A stretch of DNA of 64,000 nucleotides. It comes from Marinisporobacter sp. Lineage in GTDB: Bacteria; Bacillota; Clostridia; Peptostreptococcales; Thermotaleaceae. This document shows positions 27,305-37,718 of this stretch, piece by piece (positions within the stretch are counted from its first letter, which is position 1; every line of letters begins with the position of its first letter). The translations under genes were made by a program, and so were the position numbers. The DNA lies in NCBI GenBank assembly GCA_025210395.1, contig JAOARV010000020.1, positions 1 through 64,000 of the forward strand. The letters run 5' to 3'. The notes beneath the pieces are model-generated. The model saw only the letters and a program-made list of their open reading frames with translations. It was not told the origin of the DNA and made no database searches.

Positions 27305-27786
27305 TTTCTTCTTAAGGATTTAGGTTTTTTTAATATTTCTGACATAACGATGCCATTTATAATACTTTTTTGATTGAATACAAGACCTTCCTTTCCTATT
27401 TCATTTTTATTAATAACATCTCTTATTTCTTCTGTTTTTAGCATTTCTTTTCTTTTCTCATGCATCTGCGATGGCGATTTCTCTTCTCTTTCTTTTTCGT
27501 CTGCCTGCATTTTATTATTTTTTATTCTCACTTCATGATCCTTACTTTTTTCAATATGAACATCATGCAACTTACTTTCTTCTACAACAAATGATATCTC
27601 TTCTTTTATAGATTTACCCATCTCCTTAAATTTTTCTATATAGGATAGTTCCTTAGGATCATGCTTTTTATTTTTGTTTTCATCTTTTTTATCTTCTTTT
27701 TTATTACCTTTCTTTCTATCTTTAAATATTAATCCTAAAATTGATAGAATAACCCATAGCACAGGAATAATATCATCAAAACCCAT
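27295..27786 (-). CDS. Membrane-anchored charged protein, unknown
   Basis: A 163-residue protein. A short hydrophobic segment (IIPVLWVILSILGLIF, residues 6-21) is followed by a very lysine- and glutamate-rich linker (about 22-130). The C-terminus ends with IINGIVMSEILKKPKSLRR, a tail I associate with small clostridial membrane proteins of unknown role. It lies 33 bases after floA and shares its orientation, so it may act with the flotillin in membrane organisation; that is inference. AAAGGATG precedes ATG. Confidence 0.65.
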   Translation of the reverse strand: MGFDDIIPVLWVILSILGLIFKDRKKGNKKEDKKDENKNKKHDPKELSYIEKFKEMGKSIKEEISFVVEESKLHDVHIEKSKDHEVRIKNNKMQADEKEREEKSPSQMHEKRKEMLKTEEIRDVINKNEIGKEGLVFNQKSIINGIVMSEILKKPKSLRRKEL

Positions 27787-27819
27787 CCAATCACATCCTT
27801 TAATAAAAAACTACTACCT

Positions 27820-28815
27820 CTATTTCTTTTCCTGAGAATTCATATCTTCTTCCTTTCCCAATGTGGATATATTTTTTCTCATGCTCGTATCTGCCATAAT
27901 ATTTTGCATATTATAATAATCCATCACGCCAAGTTTTCCATTTCTTAAAGCCTGTGCCATAGCTTTTGGTACTTCTGCTTCTGCTTCTACAACTTTTGCA
28001 CGCATTTCTTGAACGGCTGCAACCATTTCTTGCTCTTTAGCAACAGCCATAGCTCGTCTTTCTTCTGCTTTTGCTTGAGCAATTCTTTTATCTGCTTCTG
28101 CTTGTTCTGTCTGAAGTTGTGCTCCAATATTTCTTCCTACATCTACATCTGCAATATCAATAGATAAGATCTCAAAAGCAGTACCTGCATCTAATCCTTT
28201 CGCTAAAACAGTTCTTGAAATCAAATCAGGATTTTCTAACACGCCTTTATGGGTATCAGAGCTACCTACAGTTGTTACGATTCCTTCTCCAACTCTAGCA
28301 ATAATCGTTTCTTCTCCAGCACCACCCACAAGTCTTTCAATATTTACTCTTACAGTAACTCTTGCTTTTACCATCACTTCTATTCCATCCTTAGAAACAG
28401 CTGCAACCTTTGGTGTTTCTATAACTTTTGGATTAACACTTACCTGTACAGCACTTAAAACTTCTCTACCTGCTAAATCAATAGCTGCTGCTCTTTCAAA
28501 TTCTAAAGAGATATCAGCCCTTTGAGCTGCAATAAGGGCATCTACTACACTATTTACATTTCCTCCTGCAAGATAGTGAGCTTCTAATTTATCAATATCT
28601 AAGTCTAGTCCTGCTTTTGTGGCTTTAATAAGAGGATTTACAATTCTTGATGGAGATACCCTTCTAAAACGCATACCAATCAAAGTAAAAATCCCTATTT
28701 TAACTCCTGAAAAATATGCTGTAATCCATAACCCTACAGGGATAAAACTCAAAAGAATCCCTACTAATAAAAGACCTACAATAGCTATAATCCCAATACC
28801 AATCACTGGTGACAT
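27820..28815 (-). CDS. floA: Flotillin-like protein FloA
   Basis: A 331-residue membrane scaffold protein that forms mobile functional membrane microdomains. It has an N-terminal hydrophobic hairpin (about 3-48), the YqfA core ([57 protein letters not shown]) and an alanine/glutamate-rich coiled coil (about 225-290, [19 protein letters not shown]). It follows the NfeD-like gene by 13 bases, the usual partner. AGGAGGTAG precedes ATG. Confidence 0.95.
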   Translation of the reverse strand: MSPVIGIGIIAIVGLLLVGILLSFIPVGLWITAYFSGVKIGIFTLIGMRFRRVSPSRIVNPLIKATKAGLDLDIDKLEAHYLAGGNVNSVVDALIAAQRADISLEFERAAAIDLAGREVLSAVQVSVNPKVIETPKVAAVSKDGIEVMVKARVTVRVNIERLVGGAGEETIIARVGEGIVTTVGSSDTHKGVLENPDLISRTVLAKGLDAGTAFEILSIDIADVDVGRNIGAQLQTEQAEADKRIAQAKAEERRAMAVAKEQEMVAAVQEMRAKVVEAEAEVPKAMAQALRNGKLGVMDYYNMQNIMADTSMRKNISTLGKEEDMNSQEKK

Positions 28816-28828
28816 TTTTCACTACCTC

Positions 28829-30142
28829 CTAATTTATTTTTTTTACTACAATTTTCCTACCTTCTACTTTAATAATTCTCACCTTCATACCTACCTCTAT
28901 AAACTCTCCTTCTGTAACTACATCTATCCTTTGATCATCTACTCTCACTGCTCCAGAAGGACGGAGAGGCGTTATGGTGATTCCTTCTAATCCTAACATT
29001 TCTTTTTGGGTAACATTAGATACAAACCCTTTTTCCTTTTTCAGAGATGTTCCAAGAATAATTTTGTCAAAATATTGATTCCTTGGTCCATATTTCAATA
29101 ATAACATAGCAGCAATAAGGGTTAGTATTAAAGCAATCCCTAAAGATGTAATTCCAAGAATAATAGAATCTGAAGATAATATGATACTAATAACAATACA
29201 TACTATTCCTCCAATACCAGGGGCACCAAATCCTGGGGCAAAGACTTCAATTAAGAGAAGAATCACACCAGCAAGGAAAATAGAAATCACTACAAAGCTT
29301 GCATTTCCAGCTAACATACTCCCCCCAAAGAAAGCCGTAAAAGCAATAATACTTAAAGTGCCACCTATTCCAAAGCCAGGCGTAAAAAATTCTACAAGAA
29401 ATCCTATAAACCCTATGCTTAAAAGAATGGGAAGAAAAATAGAGCTAGAAACCATTTGAGCAATAGTCATTTTAAAATCTGCTTCTATATTTATGATTTC
29501 TGCATATTGAATATCGAATTCTTTTAAAATTTCCTCATAGCTATTCCCTACAAAATCTAAAAATCCTAATTTTTCTGCTTCTTTCGTTGTTAAATTAAGA
29601 AGTTCTCCCCTTTTTACAATATATTTATCTGGATTTTGAGGATCTTTTATCTCAATACGCCTATCCGCCATTGCTTCAACTAATCTTGTATTTCTTCCTC
29701 TTTGCTCTGCAGTAGTTCTTAATTCTCCCTTCCAATAGGAAATATTCTTTTCTGTATATGGAATCGTTTCAGCGGAACCTATAGTGCTACCACTACTCAT
29801 AACAATATTTTCTGACGATATAGTAATAAGCGTTCCTGCTGATTCAGCTTTTTTATTCACAAAAGAAATAGTCCTTAGCGGTGTAGTCATAATGGCATCC
29901 CTTATTTTTATAGCTTCTTTGATCATTCCTCCTAACGTATCGATTTCAAAGATAATCCCTACAGACTTAGGATCATTTTCTGCATTTTTTATTGATTTTT
30001 TTACGAACTGTGTTACAGCGGGATTTATTTCTCCTTTGATAGGAATAACATATACTTTCTTTTCATTTTCAGCATAACTATATATGCTAAAAAGCATGCA
30101 AAAAATCATAAAGAATATAATTCTTATATGGTTTTTTCTCAA
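28829..30142 (-). CDS. NfeD-like membrane serine protease (YqeZ type)
   Basis: A 437-residue protein of the long NfeD (NfeD1b) family, a partner of flotillins. A signal peptide (to about residue 24, SIYSYA) precedes a ClpP-like domain with IDTLGGMIKEAIKIRDAI and the nucleophile region AESAGTLITIS. Four or five transmembrane segments follow (about 230-355), ending in an OB-fold domain with GLEGITITPLRPSGAVRVDD. The start is TTG 30142 behind GGGAGGTGA. It heads the nfeD-floA operon. Confidence 0.93.
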   Translation of the reverse strand: MRKNHIRIIFFMIFCMLFSIYSYAENEKKVYVIPIKGEINPAVTQFVKKSIKNAENDPKSVGIIFEIDTLGGMIKEAIKIRDAIMTTPLRTISFVNKKAESAGTLITISSENIVMSSGSTIGSAETIPYTEKNISYWKGELRTTAEQRGRNTRLVEAMADRRIEIKDPQNPDKYIVKRGELLNLTTKEAEKLGFLDFVGNSYEEILKEFDIQYAEIINIEADFKMTIAQMVSSSIFLPILLSIGFIGFLVEFFTPGFGIGGTLSIIAFTAFFGGSMLAGNASFVVISIFLAGVILLLIEVFAPGFGAPGIGGIVCIVISIILSSDSIILGITSLGIALILTLIAAMLLLKYGPRNQYFDKIILGTSLKKEKGFVSNVTQKEMLGLEGITITPLRPSGAVRVDDQRIDVVTEGEFIEVGMKVRIIKVEGRKIVVKKIN

Positions 30143-30232
30143 TCCCTCACCTCCCTTTATAATAGTCTGTTATTGCATATCTATAGTATATTACACTTTT
30201 TCCCTTTTTAAAAACATTTTGTGGAAAAAAAA

Positions 30233-30261
30233 TAAAAACCTAAGCTATGCTTAGGTTTTTA
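30233..30261 (-). terminator. Terminator of yqeY
   Basis: AAAAACCTAAGC and GCTTAGGTTTTT form a perfect stem around TAT. On the minus strand it is followed by T-rich sequence. Confidence 0.88.
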
Positions 30262-30702
30262 TTATAAAATTTGTTTAACAACTTTATTTACGGTTTTACC
30301 ATCAGTTCTACCCTTTACTTTAGGCATTACTGCTGCCATAATTCTACCCATATCTTTCATACTATTTGCACCAATCTCTTCGATTACTTTGCTAACAATC
30401 TCTGAAACTTGGTCTTCTGTTAATTGTTCTGGCAAATAGTCCATTAAAACTTCTATTTCAGCTTTTGCTTCATCTACTAGGTCGTCTCTTCCTCCCTTAG
30501 CAAACTCTTCAATAGCATCCTTTTTTTGTTTTACTTGTTTGGATATGATCTCTAAAATACTTTCATCATCAAGCTCTACTCTATTATCAACTTCGTATTG
30601 TTTTATGGCAGATCTCACCATTGTTATAACAGATTTTTTTACTTTATTCTTTTCTTTCATAGCTGCCTTTAAGTCAGCCATTAATCTCTCTTTAAGAGCC
30701 AT
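30262..30702 (-). CDS. yqeY: GatB/YqeY domain protein
   Basis: A 146-residue protein related to the tail domain of the amidotransferase subunit GatB, thought to bind tRNA; precise role unknown. It begins MALKERLMADLKAAMKEK and contains SAIKQYEVD, YLPEQLTEDQV and the glycine-rich GRTDGKTVNKVVKQIL end. It follows rpsU by 30 bases, a conserved Firmicutes pairing. Confidence 0.94.
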   Translation of the reverse strand: MALKERLMADLKAAMKEKNKVKKSVITMVRSAIKQYEVDNRVELDDESILEIISKQVKQKKDAIEEFAKGGRDDLVDEAKAEIEVLMDYLPEQLTEDQVSEIVSKVIEEIGANSMKDMGRIMAAVMPKVKGRTDGKTVNKVVKQIL

Positions 30703-30732
30703 GTGTCATACCTCTTTTTTTTAAGATTTTAT

Positions 30733-30921
30733 TTAGAATCTTTTTTTAGCTTTATTTCTTCTAGCAGCTTCTGCTTTCTTTTTACGTTTTACACTAGGCT
30801 TTTCGTAATGCTCTCTCTTTCTAACTTCTGATAAAACACCACTTTTTGCACATGAGCGCTTGAATCTGCGAAGAGCACTTTCAAGAGTTTCGCTTTCTCC
30901 GATTCTTATTTCTGTTGACAT
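30733..30921 (-). CDS. rpsU: 30S ribosomal protein S21
   Basis: A 62-residue basic protein of the small ribosomal subunit. It begins [20 protein letters not shown] and has the S21 core [20 protein letters not shown] and a lysine/arginine-rich tail. I use ATG 30921, which has GGAGGGAGG upstream; the longer frame from 30948 starts within or before the site. Confidence 0.96.
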   Translation of the reverse strand: MSTEIRIGESETLESALRRFKRSCAKSGVLSEVRKREHYEKPSVKRKKKAEAARRNKAKKRF

Positions 30922-31047
30922 AATAGTTCTCCCTCCCTCCGCTAGCAAACTTGTGCCGTGCTCGTGGAACTCTAAAACAAAAATACTTAGACTTCCGAAA
31001 TAGCACTATGTTATTATACATTAAATTAACAATTTATGCAACTTTTT

Positions 31048-31389
31048 TTAACCTGGAGGCCACTGAAGTTGTCTTCCTCCTAAGAGATGAAAATGTATAT
31101 GCCCTACAGTTTGACCTCCAAGTGCTCCACAATTACTTACAATTCTATACCCTTCTTTTAAATCTAATGCTTTTGCAATGTCTTTTATACAAAGGAGAAT
31201 ATGTCCTAAAAGATTCTTATGTTCTTTAGAAATCTCATCTAAAGAAGCTATATGCTCTTTTGGAATAACAACCACATGAGTTGGTGCCTGAGGCTCTATA
31301 TCATGAAAAGCCATCATACAATCATCTTCATATACCACTTTTGATGGAATTTCTTTAGATGCTATTTTACAAAAAATACAATCAGCCAT
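31048..31389 (-). CDS. HIT-family nucleotide-binding protein
   Basis: A 113-residue histidine-triad hydrolase acting on nucleoside phosphoramidates or dinucleotides. It begins MADCIFCKIASKEIPSKVVY with a zinc CxxC and ends with the triad VGHIHFHLLGGRQL. ATG 31389 is the start; an upstream GTG in frame lies inside the AGGAGGTG site. It lies between mtaB and rpsU, as in many clostridia. Confidence 0.95.
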   Translation of the reverse strand: MADCIFCKIASKEIPSKVVYEDDCMMAFHDIEPQAPTHVVVIPKEHIASLDEISKEHKNLLGHILLCIKDIAKALDLKEGYRIVSNCGALGGQTVGHIHFHLLGGRQLQWPPG

Positions 31390-31452
31390 TCCTGTCACCT
31401 CCTTTACACGCCTTTCACCATAACTTATTCAACACAAGAAAAAAAAATCCTT

Positions 31453-32760
31453 CTATTGATTAGCTATTTTTCCAATCATAGCTTCACCTGATAATTGATC
31501 CAGTATTACTTTTACTATTTTTCCTTCTATATTTTCTTTAGCTGGACAAAATACTCTGATATAATTATCCGTTAACCCTTCATAATGTCCTTCCATTTCA
31601 TTACTTTCCTTTTCGAATAAAACCGTCCTTTGTGTATCTAGAAATTTTTTATGATACTCTATTAAACTTTCTTTTGTCAGGTTTATTAACCTTTCACTTC
31701 GCATATTTTTAACTTGAGGAGATACTTGATTTTCAAATTTCGCTGCTGGCGTTCCTTTTCTTTTGGAATATTTAAATACATGGACCTGACCAAATCCGAT
31801 TTCTTCCACAAATTTCATAGTTTTTTCAAATTCTTCCTCTGTTTCTCCAGGAAATCCTACCATAATATCTGTTGTAATAGATACATCCGGTATATATTTT
31901 CTTATTCTTTCTACAATAAGTTTATATTCCCTTGTTGTATATTTTCTATTCATCCTGTTAAGGGTTTCATCACATCCACTTTGAAGAGATAAATGAAAAT
32001 GCGAACAAACTTTTTTAAGACCTGCAAGGGTTCTTACAAAATCCTCCGTCATAATGGTTGGTTCAATAGAGCTTAACCGAATTCTTTCAATCCCATTGAC
32101 CTGATGGACTTTAAGAATTACATCTAATAAAGAAGTATTCTCTAAATCTTTTCCATAGGAAGCTACATGAATTCCTGTAAGGACAATCTCCTTAAATCCA
32201 TTTTTCGCAAGTCTCTGCACTTCTTTTACAATATCTTCTTCCCTTCTACTTCTAATAGGTCCTCTCGCATATGGAATAATACAATAGGTACAATATTGAT
32301 TACAGCCCTCTTGAATTTTAAGATATGCCCTAGTTTTGCCTTTTATTTCCCCTATGGTCATTTCTTCAAATTCTTCTATTTCCATAATATTACCTACTGC
32401 ATTGATTTTTTCATCTTCTTCTTGTATACCTTCTACATACTCAACAATTTTTTTTCGATCATTTGTTCCTAAAACAATATTCACCCCTTCAATAGATGAT
32501 ACTTCTTCAGGTGATGTTTGAGAGTAACATCCTACAACTGCAATAACTGCTTTAGGATTTTTTCTTTTGGCTCTACGAATGAATTGTCTTGACTTTCGAT
32601 CTCCTAGATTTGTAACAGTGCAGGTATTAATTACATATACATCTGCAAGCTCTGTACTATCTACAATTTCATATCCTTTTTTTTCAAACATCTCGCCCAT
32701 AGCTTCTGTTTCATATTGATTTACTTTACAGCCAAGGGTATAAAATGCTACTTTTTTCAT
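31453..32760 (-). CDS. mtaB: tRNA t6A37 methylthiotransferase MtaB
   Basis: Radical SAM enzyme that adds a methylthio group to t6A at position 37 of ANN-decoding tRNAs. The 435-residue protein has the N-terminal MTTase domain with three cysteines (LGCKVNQYE, INTCTVT, VVGCYSQ), the radical SAM cluster motif CNQYCTYC with IIPYARGPIRSR (about 150-170), and a C-terminal TRAM domain. YqeV-type rather than MiaB or RimO, judged from the TLGCKVNQYE start. Its ATG lies directly next to the rsmE stop. Confidence 0.95.
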   Translation of the reverse strand: MKKVAFYTLGCKVNQYETEAMGEMFEKKGYEIVDSTELADVYVINTCTVTNLGDRKSRQFIRRAKRKNPKAVIAVVGCYSQTSPEEVSSIEGVNIVLGTNDRKKIVEYVEGIQEEDEKINAVGNIMEIEEFEEMTIGEIKGKTRAYLKIQEGCNQYCTYCIIPYARGPIRSRREEDIVKEVQRLAKNGFKEIVLTGIHVASYGKDLENTSLLDVILKVHQVNGIERIRLSSIEPTIMTEDFVRTLAGLKKVCSHFHLSLQSGCDETLNRMNRKYTTREYKLIVERIRKYIPDVSITTDIMVGFPGETEEEFEKTMKFVEEIGFGQVHVFKYSKRKGTPAAKFENQVSPQVKNMRSERLINLTKESLIEYHKKFLDTQRTVLFEKESNEMEGHYEGLTDNYIRVFCPAKENIEGKIVKVILDQLSGEAMIGKIANQ

Positions 32761-33519
32761 CTATATGCCTCCTAAATCGCCTATCTCATACATGAATATG
32801 CTTAAAGCTACAAATCCAGCCGTTTCTGTTCTTAGTATTCTCGAACCTAAAGTAATAGGTGTTACTCCAGCATTTTGAGCTTTTACAACTTCTTCTTGCT
32901 CAAATCCACCTTCTGGTCCAATAATAATAGCTACTTTCTTATATTCTTTATTGTCATTTAAAATATTTTTAAGCCCTACTTCTCGTTCTTGTTCATAAGG
33001 TATAATCTTCAAATCATAGTCTGATACATCCTCAATCATTTTTTCAAAAGAAATAGGTTCTGTAACTTTAGGAATAACACCTCTTTTGCATTGCTTCGCT
33101 GCTGAATCTGCGACCTTTTGCCATCTTTGAATTTTTTTCATTTCAGCTTTTTTATCTTTTATTTGCACAATTGTTCTTTCTGTTATAAGAGGAACAATTT
33201 TACATATTCCTAATTCGGTACATTTTTGTATGATCATATCCATTTTACTAGATTTAGGAATTCCTTGAAAAAGGGTTACCTGTATTTTAGGTTCCGTACT
33301 TGAACTTCTTTCTTCAAGGATTTCTAATATTATTTGTGTTTTTGATATAGATATAATTTTTCCTATGTATTCATGATTATTTCCATTACAAATCTCTAGA
33401 CAATCCTCTTCAACAAGCCTTAAAACCTTTCCTATATGTTTTACATCTTCAGGATCATCTATAATAATCTTTTTATTGTCTTCTGAGATATTTTTCTCAT
33501 CCACAAAAAATCTATGCAT
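32761..33519 (-). CDS. rsmE: 16S rRNA m3U1498 methyltransferase RsmE
   Basis: Methylates N3 of U1498 in 16S rRNA; a SPOUT-fold enzyme. The 252-residue protein begins MHRFFVDEKN and has the knot motifs IIGPEGGFEQEEV and LGSRILRTETAG near the C-terminus. ATG 33519 with AAAGGGAGATC is preferred to the longer frame from 33549. The start overlaps the prmA stop by 8 bases. Confidence 0.96.
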   Translation of the reverse strand: MHRFFVDEKNISEDNKKIIIDDPEDVKHIGKVLRLVEEDCLEICNGNNHEYIGKIISISKTQIILEILEERSSSTEPKIQVTLFQGIPKSSKMDMIIQKCTELGICKIVPLITERTIVQIKDKKAEMKKIQRWQKVADSAAKQCKRGVIPKVTEPISFEKMIEDVSDYDLKIIPYEQEREVGLKNILNDNKEYKKVAIIIGPEGGFEQEEVVKAQNAGVTPITLGSRILRTETAGFVALSIFMYEIGDLGGI

Positions 33520-34468
33520 TCCTTTGATCTCCCTTTGATTTCGAGACAATAGCTGCCCATTCCCCTTGTCTTCTTACCTCTACAATTTCCATCCCATTCT
33601 TTTCTAAAGCATTAACCACTTCATCTACTTTTTCAAGAATAATACCTGATGCAATAAAAACACTCTTTTCTTTCATAAAGTCTTTTATAAAATCAGATAA
33701 ATAGATGATTACATCTGCAATAATATTTGCCACAACAATATCACATTGTCCATTGATTACATCCATTAGATTACCATGCTTAATGGTAACAGTATCTTCT
33801 ACACGGTTATCTAATACATTTTGCTTAGATGCTTTTACAGCTACTTCATCTAAATCCACACCAATGACTTCTTTTGCTCCAAGCTTTGCTGCTACAATAG
33901 ATAAGATTCCACTACCACAGCCAATATCAAATACCGTTGATGTATCCTTTACATATTTCTCTAAATTCTGTATACACATCATGGTCGTTTCATGAGTTCC
34001 TGTACCAAATGCCATACCTGGGTCAAGTTCTACAACAATATCATCAGGTGATGGTGTATATTCTTCCCAAGATGGTTTGATTACTACCTGCTCTCCTATT
34101 TTTTTAGGCTTGTAATATTTTTTCCATGCATTGGCCCAATCCTCTTCATATACCTCTGAGGTTGTCACCTCTCCTAATCCCTTGTCCAAATTATATTGTG
34201 GTATTTTTTCTATACTTTGTTTAATTAACTCTATTTTATCTAATAAATCTTCACTCTCAGGAAGGTATCCTTTTACAATAGCTCCTTCAAAATCACTTTC
34301 TAAGATTGATTCATCCATATAATCCCAGTCTCCACTTTCCTTTTGTTGAAAGATAGGATCATTAGGATCTTCTATGGCTACACCACCTACTCCTACATCA
34401 TATAAAATATTGGCTACTGCTTCTAGTGCTTCTGTAGTCGTTTTAATTTTTACTTCTATCCATTTCAT
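33512..34468 (-). CDS. prmA: Ribosomal protein L11 methyltransferase
   Basis: SAM-dependent trimethylation of ribosomal protein L11. The 318-residue protein begins MKWIEVKIKTTTEA and carries DPGMAFGTGTHETT, motif I VFDIGCGSGILSI and VANIIADVI. ATG 34468 has GGAGG 7 bases upstream; the frame from 34492 lacks a site. It follows dnaJ with a terminator between, at the usual place downstream of the heat-shock genes. Confidence 0.96.
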   Translation of the reverse strand: MKWIEVKIKTTTEALEAVANILYDVGVGGVAIEDPNDPIFQQKESGDWDYMDESILESDFEGAIVKGYLPESEDLLDKIELIKQSIEKIPQYNLDKGLGEVTTSEVYEEDWANAWKKYYKPKKIGEQVVIKPSWEEYTPSPDDIVVELDPGMAFGTGTHETTMMCIQNLEKYVKDTSTVFDIGCGSGILSIVAAKLGAKEVIGVDLDEVAVKASKQNVLDNRVEDTVTIKHGNLMDVINGQCDIVVANIIADVIIYLSDFIKDFMKEKSVFIASGIILEKVDEVVNALEKNGMEIVEVRRQGEWAAIVSKSKGDQRNA

Positions 34469-34555
34469 ATCCAAAACCTCCGTGCTTTTCACTTTATCTG
34501 TTATTATACCCTACTATATTTATATTTACCAGAAATTTTAACATACTAAAATACA

Positions 34556-34587
34556 ATGAAACACCCAGCTAGAACTGGGTGTTTTTA
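34556..34587 (-). terminator. Terminator of dnaJ
   Basis: ACACCCAGCT and AACTGGGTGT pair and lie directly after the dnaJ stop, with a T/A-rich tail on the minus strand (AAAACACCC...GGGTGTTTCATT). Confidence 0.8.
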
Positions 34588-35721
34588 TTAAATACCAAAA
34601 ACGTCTTTTACTTTATGAAAAAATGATTTTCTTTGTTCGTGTACATCTTCGCCCATTATATCTGCAAATTGTCTTAATAATTCTTTTTGTTTTTCATTTA
34701 ATTTTTTAGGAATTTCTACAATAATTTTTACGTAAAGATCCCCTCTTCCATAGCCTCTTAAACTTGGTATTCCTTTGCCTTTTATTCTGAAGATTGTTCC
34801 ACTTTGTGTTCCTTCTGGAATACTATATTTGATTTTTCCATCTAATGTAGGAACAACTAGTTCATCTCCTAATGTTGCCTGTACAAAAGTAATTGGAATC
34901 TCACAAACCACATCATTTCCATCTCTTTTAAAGATTTCATGCGGTTTTACTCTTAAAACAATATATAAGTCCCCATTTGGTCCACCTTTTTCTCCTGGCT
35001 CACCTTCTCCTCTTAGAGGAATGACAGAACCTGTATCTACGCCTGCTGGAACTTTAATTTGTATTTTCTTTTGCTTTAATTCTTTTCCTGTTCCATGACA
35101 CTTTTCACAAGGTGTTTCTATAATATGACCTTCTCCATTACATGCATCACAAGGCTTTACATTTACAAATTGACCAAGTGGTGTTCTCGTTGCATAGCGA
35201 ATTTCACCAGTTCCATTACATTTACCACAAGTTTTTTTACTTGTTCCAGACTTTGCTCCTGTACCATCACATGTACTACATTTTTCATGTCTTTTGATGG
35301 TTACCTCTTTTTCTGCACCAAATGCAGCCTCTTCAAAGGCTATAGCTAACTCATATTTTAAATCAGCACCCTTTTGTGGGCCTGCTTTTCTTCTAGAGCT
35401 TGAAAATCCGCCTCCAAACATATCAAAAATATCACCAAATATATCTTCAAATCCACCGAATCCAGCTCCTCCTGAAAATCCACCTTGAGCATTTCCATCT
35501 ACACCTGCATGACCAAATTGGTCATATCTTGCTCTTTTGTTTTGATCACTTAATACCTCATAAGCTTCATTGGCTTCTTTAAATTTTTCTTCTGCTTCCT
35601 TGTTTCCTGGATTTCTGTCTGGATGATATTTCATAGCTAGTTTTCTATAGGCTCTTTTTATTGTTTGTTCATCAGCACCTTTATCTACATCTAAAACTTC
35701 ATAATAATCTCTTTTAGACAT
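34588..35721 (-). CDS. dnaJ: Chaperone DnaJ
   Basis: Hsp40 co-chaperone stimulating DnaK ATPase. The 377-residue protein has the J domain with HPD ([10 protein letters not shown], about 30-39), a G/F-rich region, four zinc motifs ([32 protein letters not shown], about 145-210) and the C-terminal substrate-binding domain. ATG 35721 is chosen; the upstream in-frame GTG lies in the GGCGGTGAG site. It is the last gene of hrcA-grpE-dnaK-dnaJ, separated from dnaK by a terminator-like hairpin. Confidence 0.97.
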   Translation of the reverse strand: MSKRDYYEVLDVDKGADEQTIKRAYRKLAMKYHPDRNPGNKEAEEKFKEANEAYEVLSDQNKRARYDQFGHAGVDGNAQGGFSGGAGFGGFEDIFGDIFDMFGGGFSSSRRKAGPQKGADLKYELAIAFEEAAFGAEKEVTIKRHEKCSTCDGTGAKSGTSKKTCGKCNGTGEIRYATRTPLGQFVNVKPCDACNGEGHIIETPCEKCHGTGKELKQKKIQIKVPAGVDTGSVIPLRGEGEPGEKGGPNGDLYIVLRVKPHEIFKRDGNDVVCEIPITFVQATLGDELVVPTLDGKIKYSIPEGTQSGTIFRIKGKGIPSLRGYGRGDLYVKIIVEIPKKLNEKQKELLRQFADIMGEDVHEQRKSFFHKVKDVFGI

Positions 35722-35814
35722 TCTTCTCACCGCCTCTCTAACCGGGTTTTGTGAGTGTTACAAACTATAAACCATTATATGAGAAATATATATTTTTAGC
35801 AAGACTTTTTCATA

Positions 35815-35843
35815 TTTTCAAGGCACCCTTTCGGGTGCCTTTT
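35815..35843 (-). terminator. Hairpin/terminator between dnaK and dnaJ
   Basis: AAGGCACCC and GGGTGCCTT form a tight stem around TTTC just past the dnaK stop, with flanking T/A. It may attenuate read-through from dnaK to dnaJ. Confidence 0.8.
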
Positions 35844-35846
35844 GAT

Positions 35847-37682
35847 CTATTTATCATCATCTACAACTTCATAATCTGCATCTACGACATTATCATCCTG
35901 ATTATTTTCTGGATTTTGACCTTCAGCAGCACCTGGATTTTGCTGTGCAGCTTCTTGGTACATCTTTTGAGACAATGCATGGAAAGCAGTTGTTAATTCT
36001 TCTGTTGCCTTTGTAATCTCTTCTGCATTGTCACTCTCTAAAGCTTTTTTAAGGGCTTCAAGCTTCGTTTCAACATTTGCTTTTTCTTCTGCACTGATTT
36101 TATCTCCAACTTCTTTTAATGCTTTTTCTGTTTCATAAACCATTGTATCTGCTTTATTCTTTGCTTCAATTGCATCTTTTCTTTTTTGATCTTCTTCTGC
36201 AAATTGTTCAGCTTCTTTTACTTTTTTCTCTATTTCTTCATCACTTAAATTGGTTGATGCAGTAATTGTAATTTTTTGCTCTTTTCCTGTTCCTTTATCC
36301 TTTGCACTAACATTTACAATACCATTAGCATCTATATCAAAAGTTACTTCAATTTGAGGAACACCTCTTGGAGCTGGCATAATTCCACCTAATTGGAATC
36401 TACCTAATGTAATATTATCACCTGCCATTTGTCTTTCTCCCTGCAATACATGAATATCAACAGCTGTTTGATTATCTGCTGCAGTAGAGAAAACTTGACT
36501 CTTTCTTGTAGGAATTGTTGTATTTCTCTCAATCAGTTTTGTAAATACACTTCCTAGCGTTTCAATTCCTAAAGATAATGGCGTTACATCAAGTAATAAT
36601 ACATCCTTTACTTCTCCAGTTAATACACCTGCTTGAATAGCAGCACCAATTGCTACACATTCATCAGGATTTACTCCTTTATGAGGGGCTTTTCCTGTAA
36701 GTTTTTGAACAGCTTCTTGAACTGCTGGAATTCTTGTTGATCCTCCAACTAAGATCACTTTATCTACCTCTCCTGTTGAAAGCCCTGCATCACTTAATGC
36801 TTTTCTTGTTGGCTCCATCGTCGCTTCTACTAAACTAGCTGAAAGCTGATTGAATTTCGCTCTTGTTAAATCCATATTTAAATGTAATGGTCCTGCTGCT
36901 GTAGCTGTAATAAATGGTAAGTTGATATTTGCTGTTTGTGTACTTGATAACTCTTTCTTTGCATTTTCAGCAGCTTCTTTTAATCTTTGAAGAGACATTT
37001 TATCTTTTCTTAAATCTACACCATGCTCTTTCCCAAAACTCTCAGCTAAGAAGTCTATGATTACTTGGTCAAAGTCATCTCCACCAAGATGGTTATTTCC
37101 ATGAGTTGCTAATACTTCAAATACCCCATCTCCAAGTTCTAAAACTGAAACATCAAAAGTACCACCACCTAAGTCAAATACAATAATCTTTTGATGCTCA
37201 TTTTCTTTGTCAAGTCCATATGCTAAAGAGGCAGCTGTAGGCTCATTGATAATTCTTTTTACTTCAAGACCTGCAATTTTTCCAGCATCTTTTGTAGCCT
37301 GTCTTTGACTATCTGTAAAATAAGCAGGAACAGTAATAACTGCTTCTGTAACTTTTTCTCCTAAATAACTTTCAGCATCTGCTTTTAACTTCATAAGGGT
37401 CATTGCTGAAATTTCTTGTGGTGAGTAATCTTTTCCATCAATAGTTGTCTTATGATCAGTACCCATTTCTCTCTTTATAGACATAATTGTCTTATCAGGA
37501 TTTGTAATTCCCTGTCTTTTTGCTGTTTCCCCTACAAGTCTTTCTCCATTTTTAGTAAATGCAACAACAGATGGTGTTGTTCTATTTCCTTCAGCATTTG
37601 GAATTACAACTGGCTCTCCACCTTCTAATACTGCTACACATGAGTTAGTTGTTCCTAAATCAATACCAATTATTTTACTCAT
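35847..37682 (-). CDS. dnaK: Chaperone DnaK (Hsp70)
   Basis: ATP-dependent protein-folding chaperone. Recognisable are [19 protein letters not shown] at the start, [14 protein letters not shown]-like phosphate-2 motif ([19 protein letters not shown]), [11 protein letters not shown] and the substrate-binding domain from about 370. Length 611 and the acidic end [13 protein letters not shown] are typical. Gram-positive form, lacking the segment near residue 80 present in proteobacteria. AAGGAGG precedes ATG. Confidence 0.98.
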   Translation of the reverse strand: MSKIIGIDLGTTNSCVAVLEGGEPVVIPNAEGNRTTPSVVAFTKNGERLVGETAKRQGITNPDKTIMSIKREMGTDHKTTIDGKDYSPQEISAMTLMKLKADAESYLGEKVTEAVITVPAYFTDSQRQATKDAGKIAGLEVKRIINEPTAASLAYGLDKENEHQKIIVFDLGGGTFDVSVLELGDGVFEVLATHGNNHLGGDDFDQVIIDFLAESFGKEHGVDLRKDKMSLQRLKEAAENAKKELSSTQTANINLPFITATAAGPLHLNMDLTRAKFNQLSASLVEATMEPTRKALSDAGLSTGEVDKVILVGGSTRIPAVQEAVQKLTGKAPHKGVNPDECVAIGAAIQAGVLTGEVKDVLLLDVTPLSLGIETLGSVFTKLIERNTTIPTRKSQVFSTAADNQTAVDIHVLQGERQMAGDNITLGRFQLGGIMPAPRGVPQIEVTFDIDANGIVNVSAKDKGTGKEQKITITASTNLSDEEIEKKVKEAEQFAEEDQKRKDAIEAKNKADTMVYETEKALKEVGDKISAEEKANVETKLEALKKALESDNAEEITKATEELTTAFHALSQKMYQEAAQQNPGAAEGQNPENNQDDNVVDADYEVVDDDK

Positions 37683-37718
37683 TGTATGATTTCCTCCTTC
37701 ATATTTATGTATAATTTT

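Noticed and set aside
30949-31047. Plus-strand frame from 30951 across the HIT gene
   Set aside because: It is antisense to the HIT-family gene and has no ribosome-binding site.
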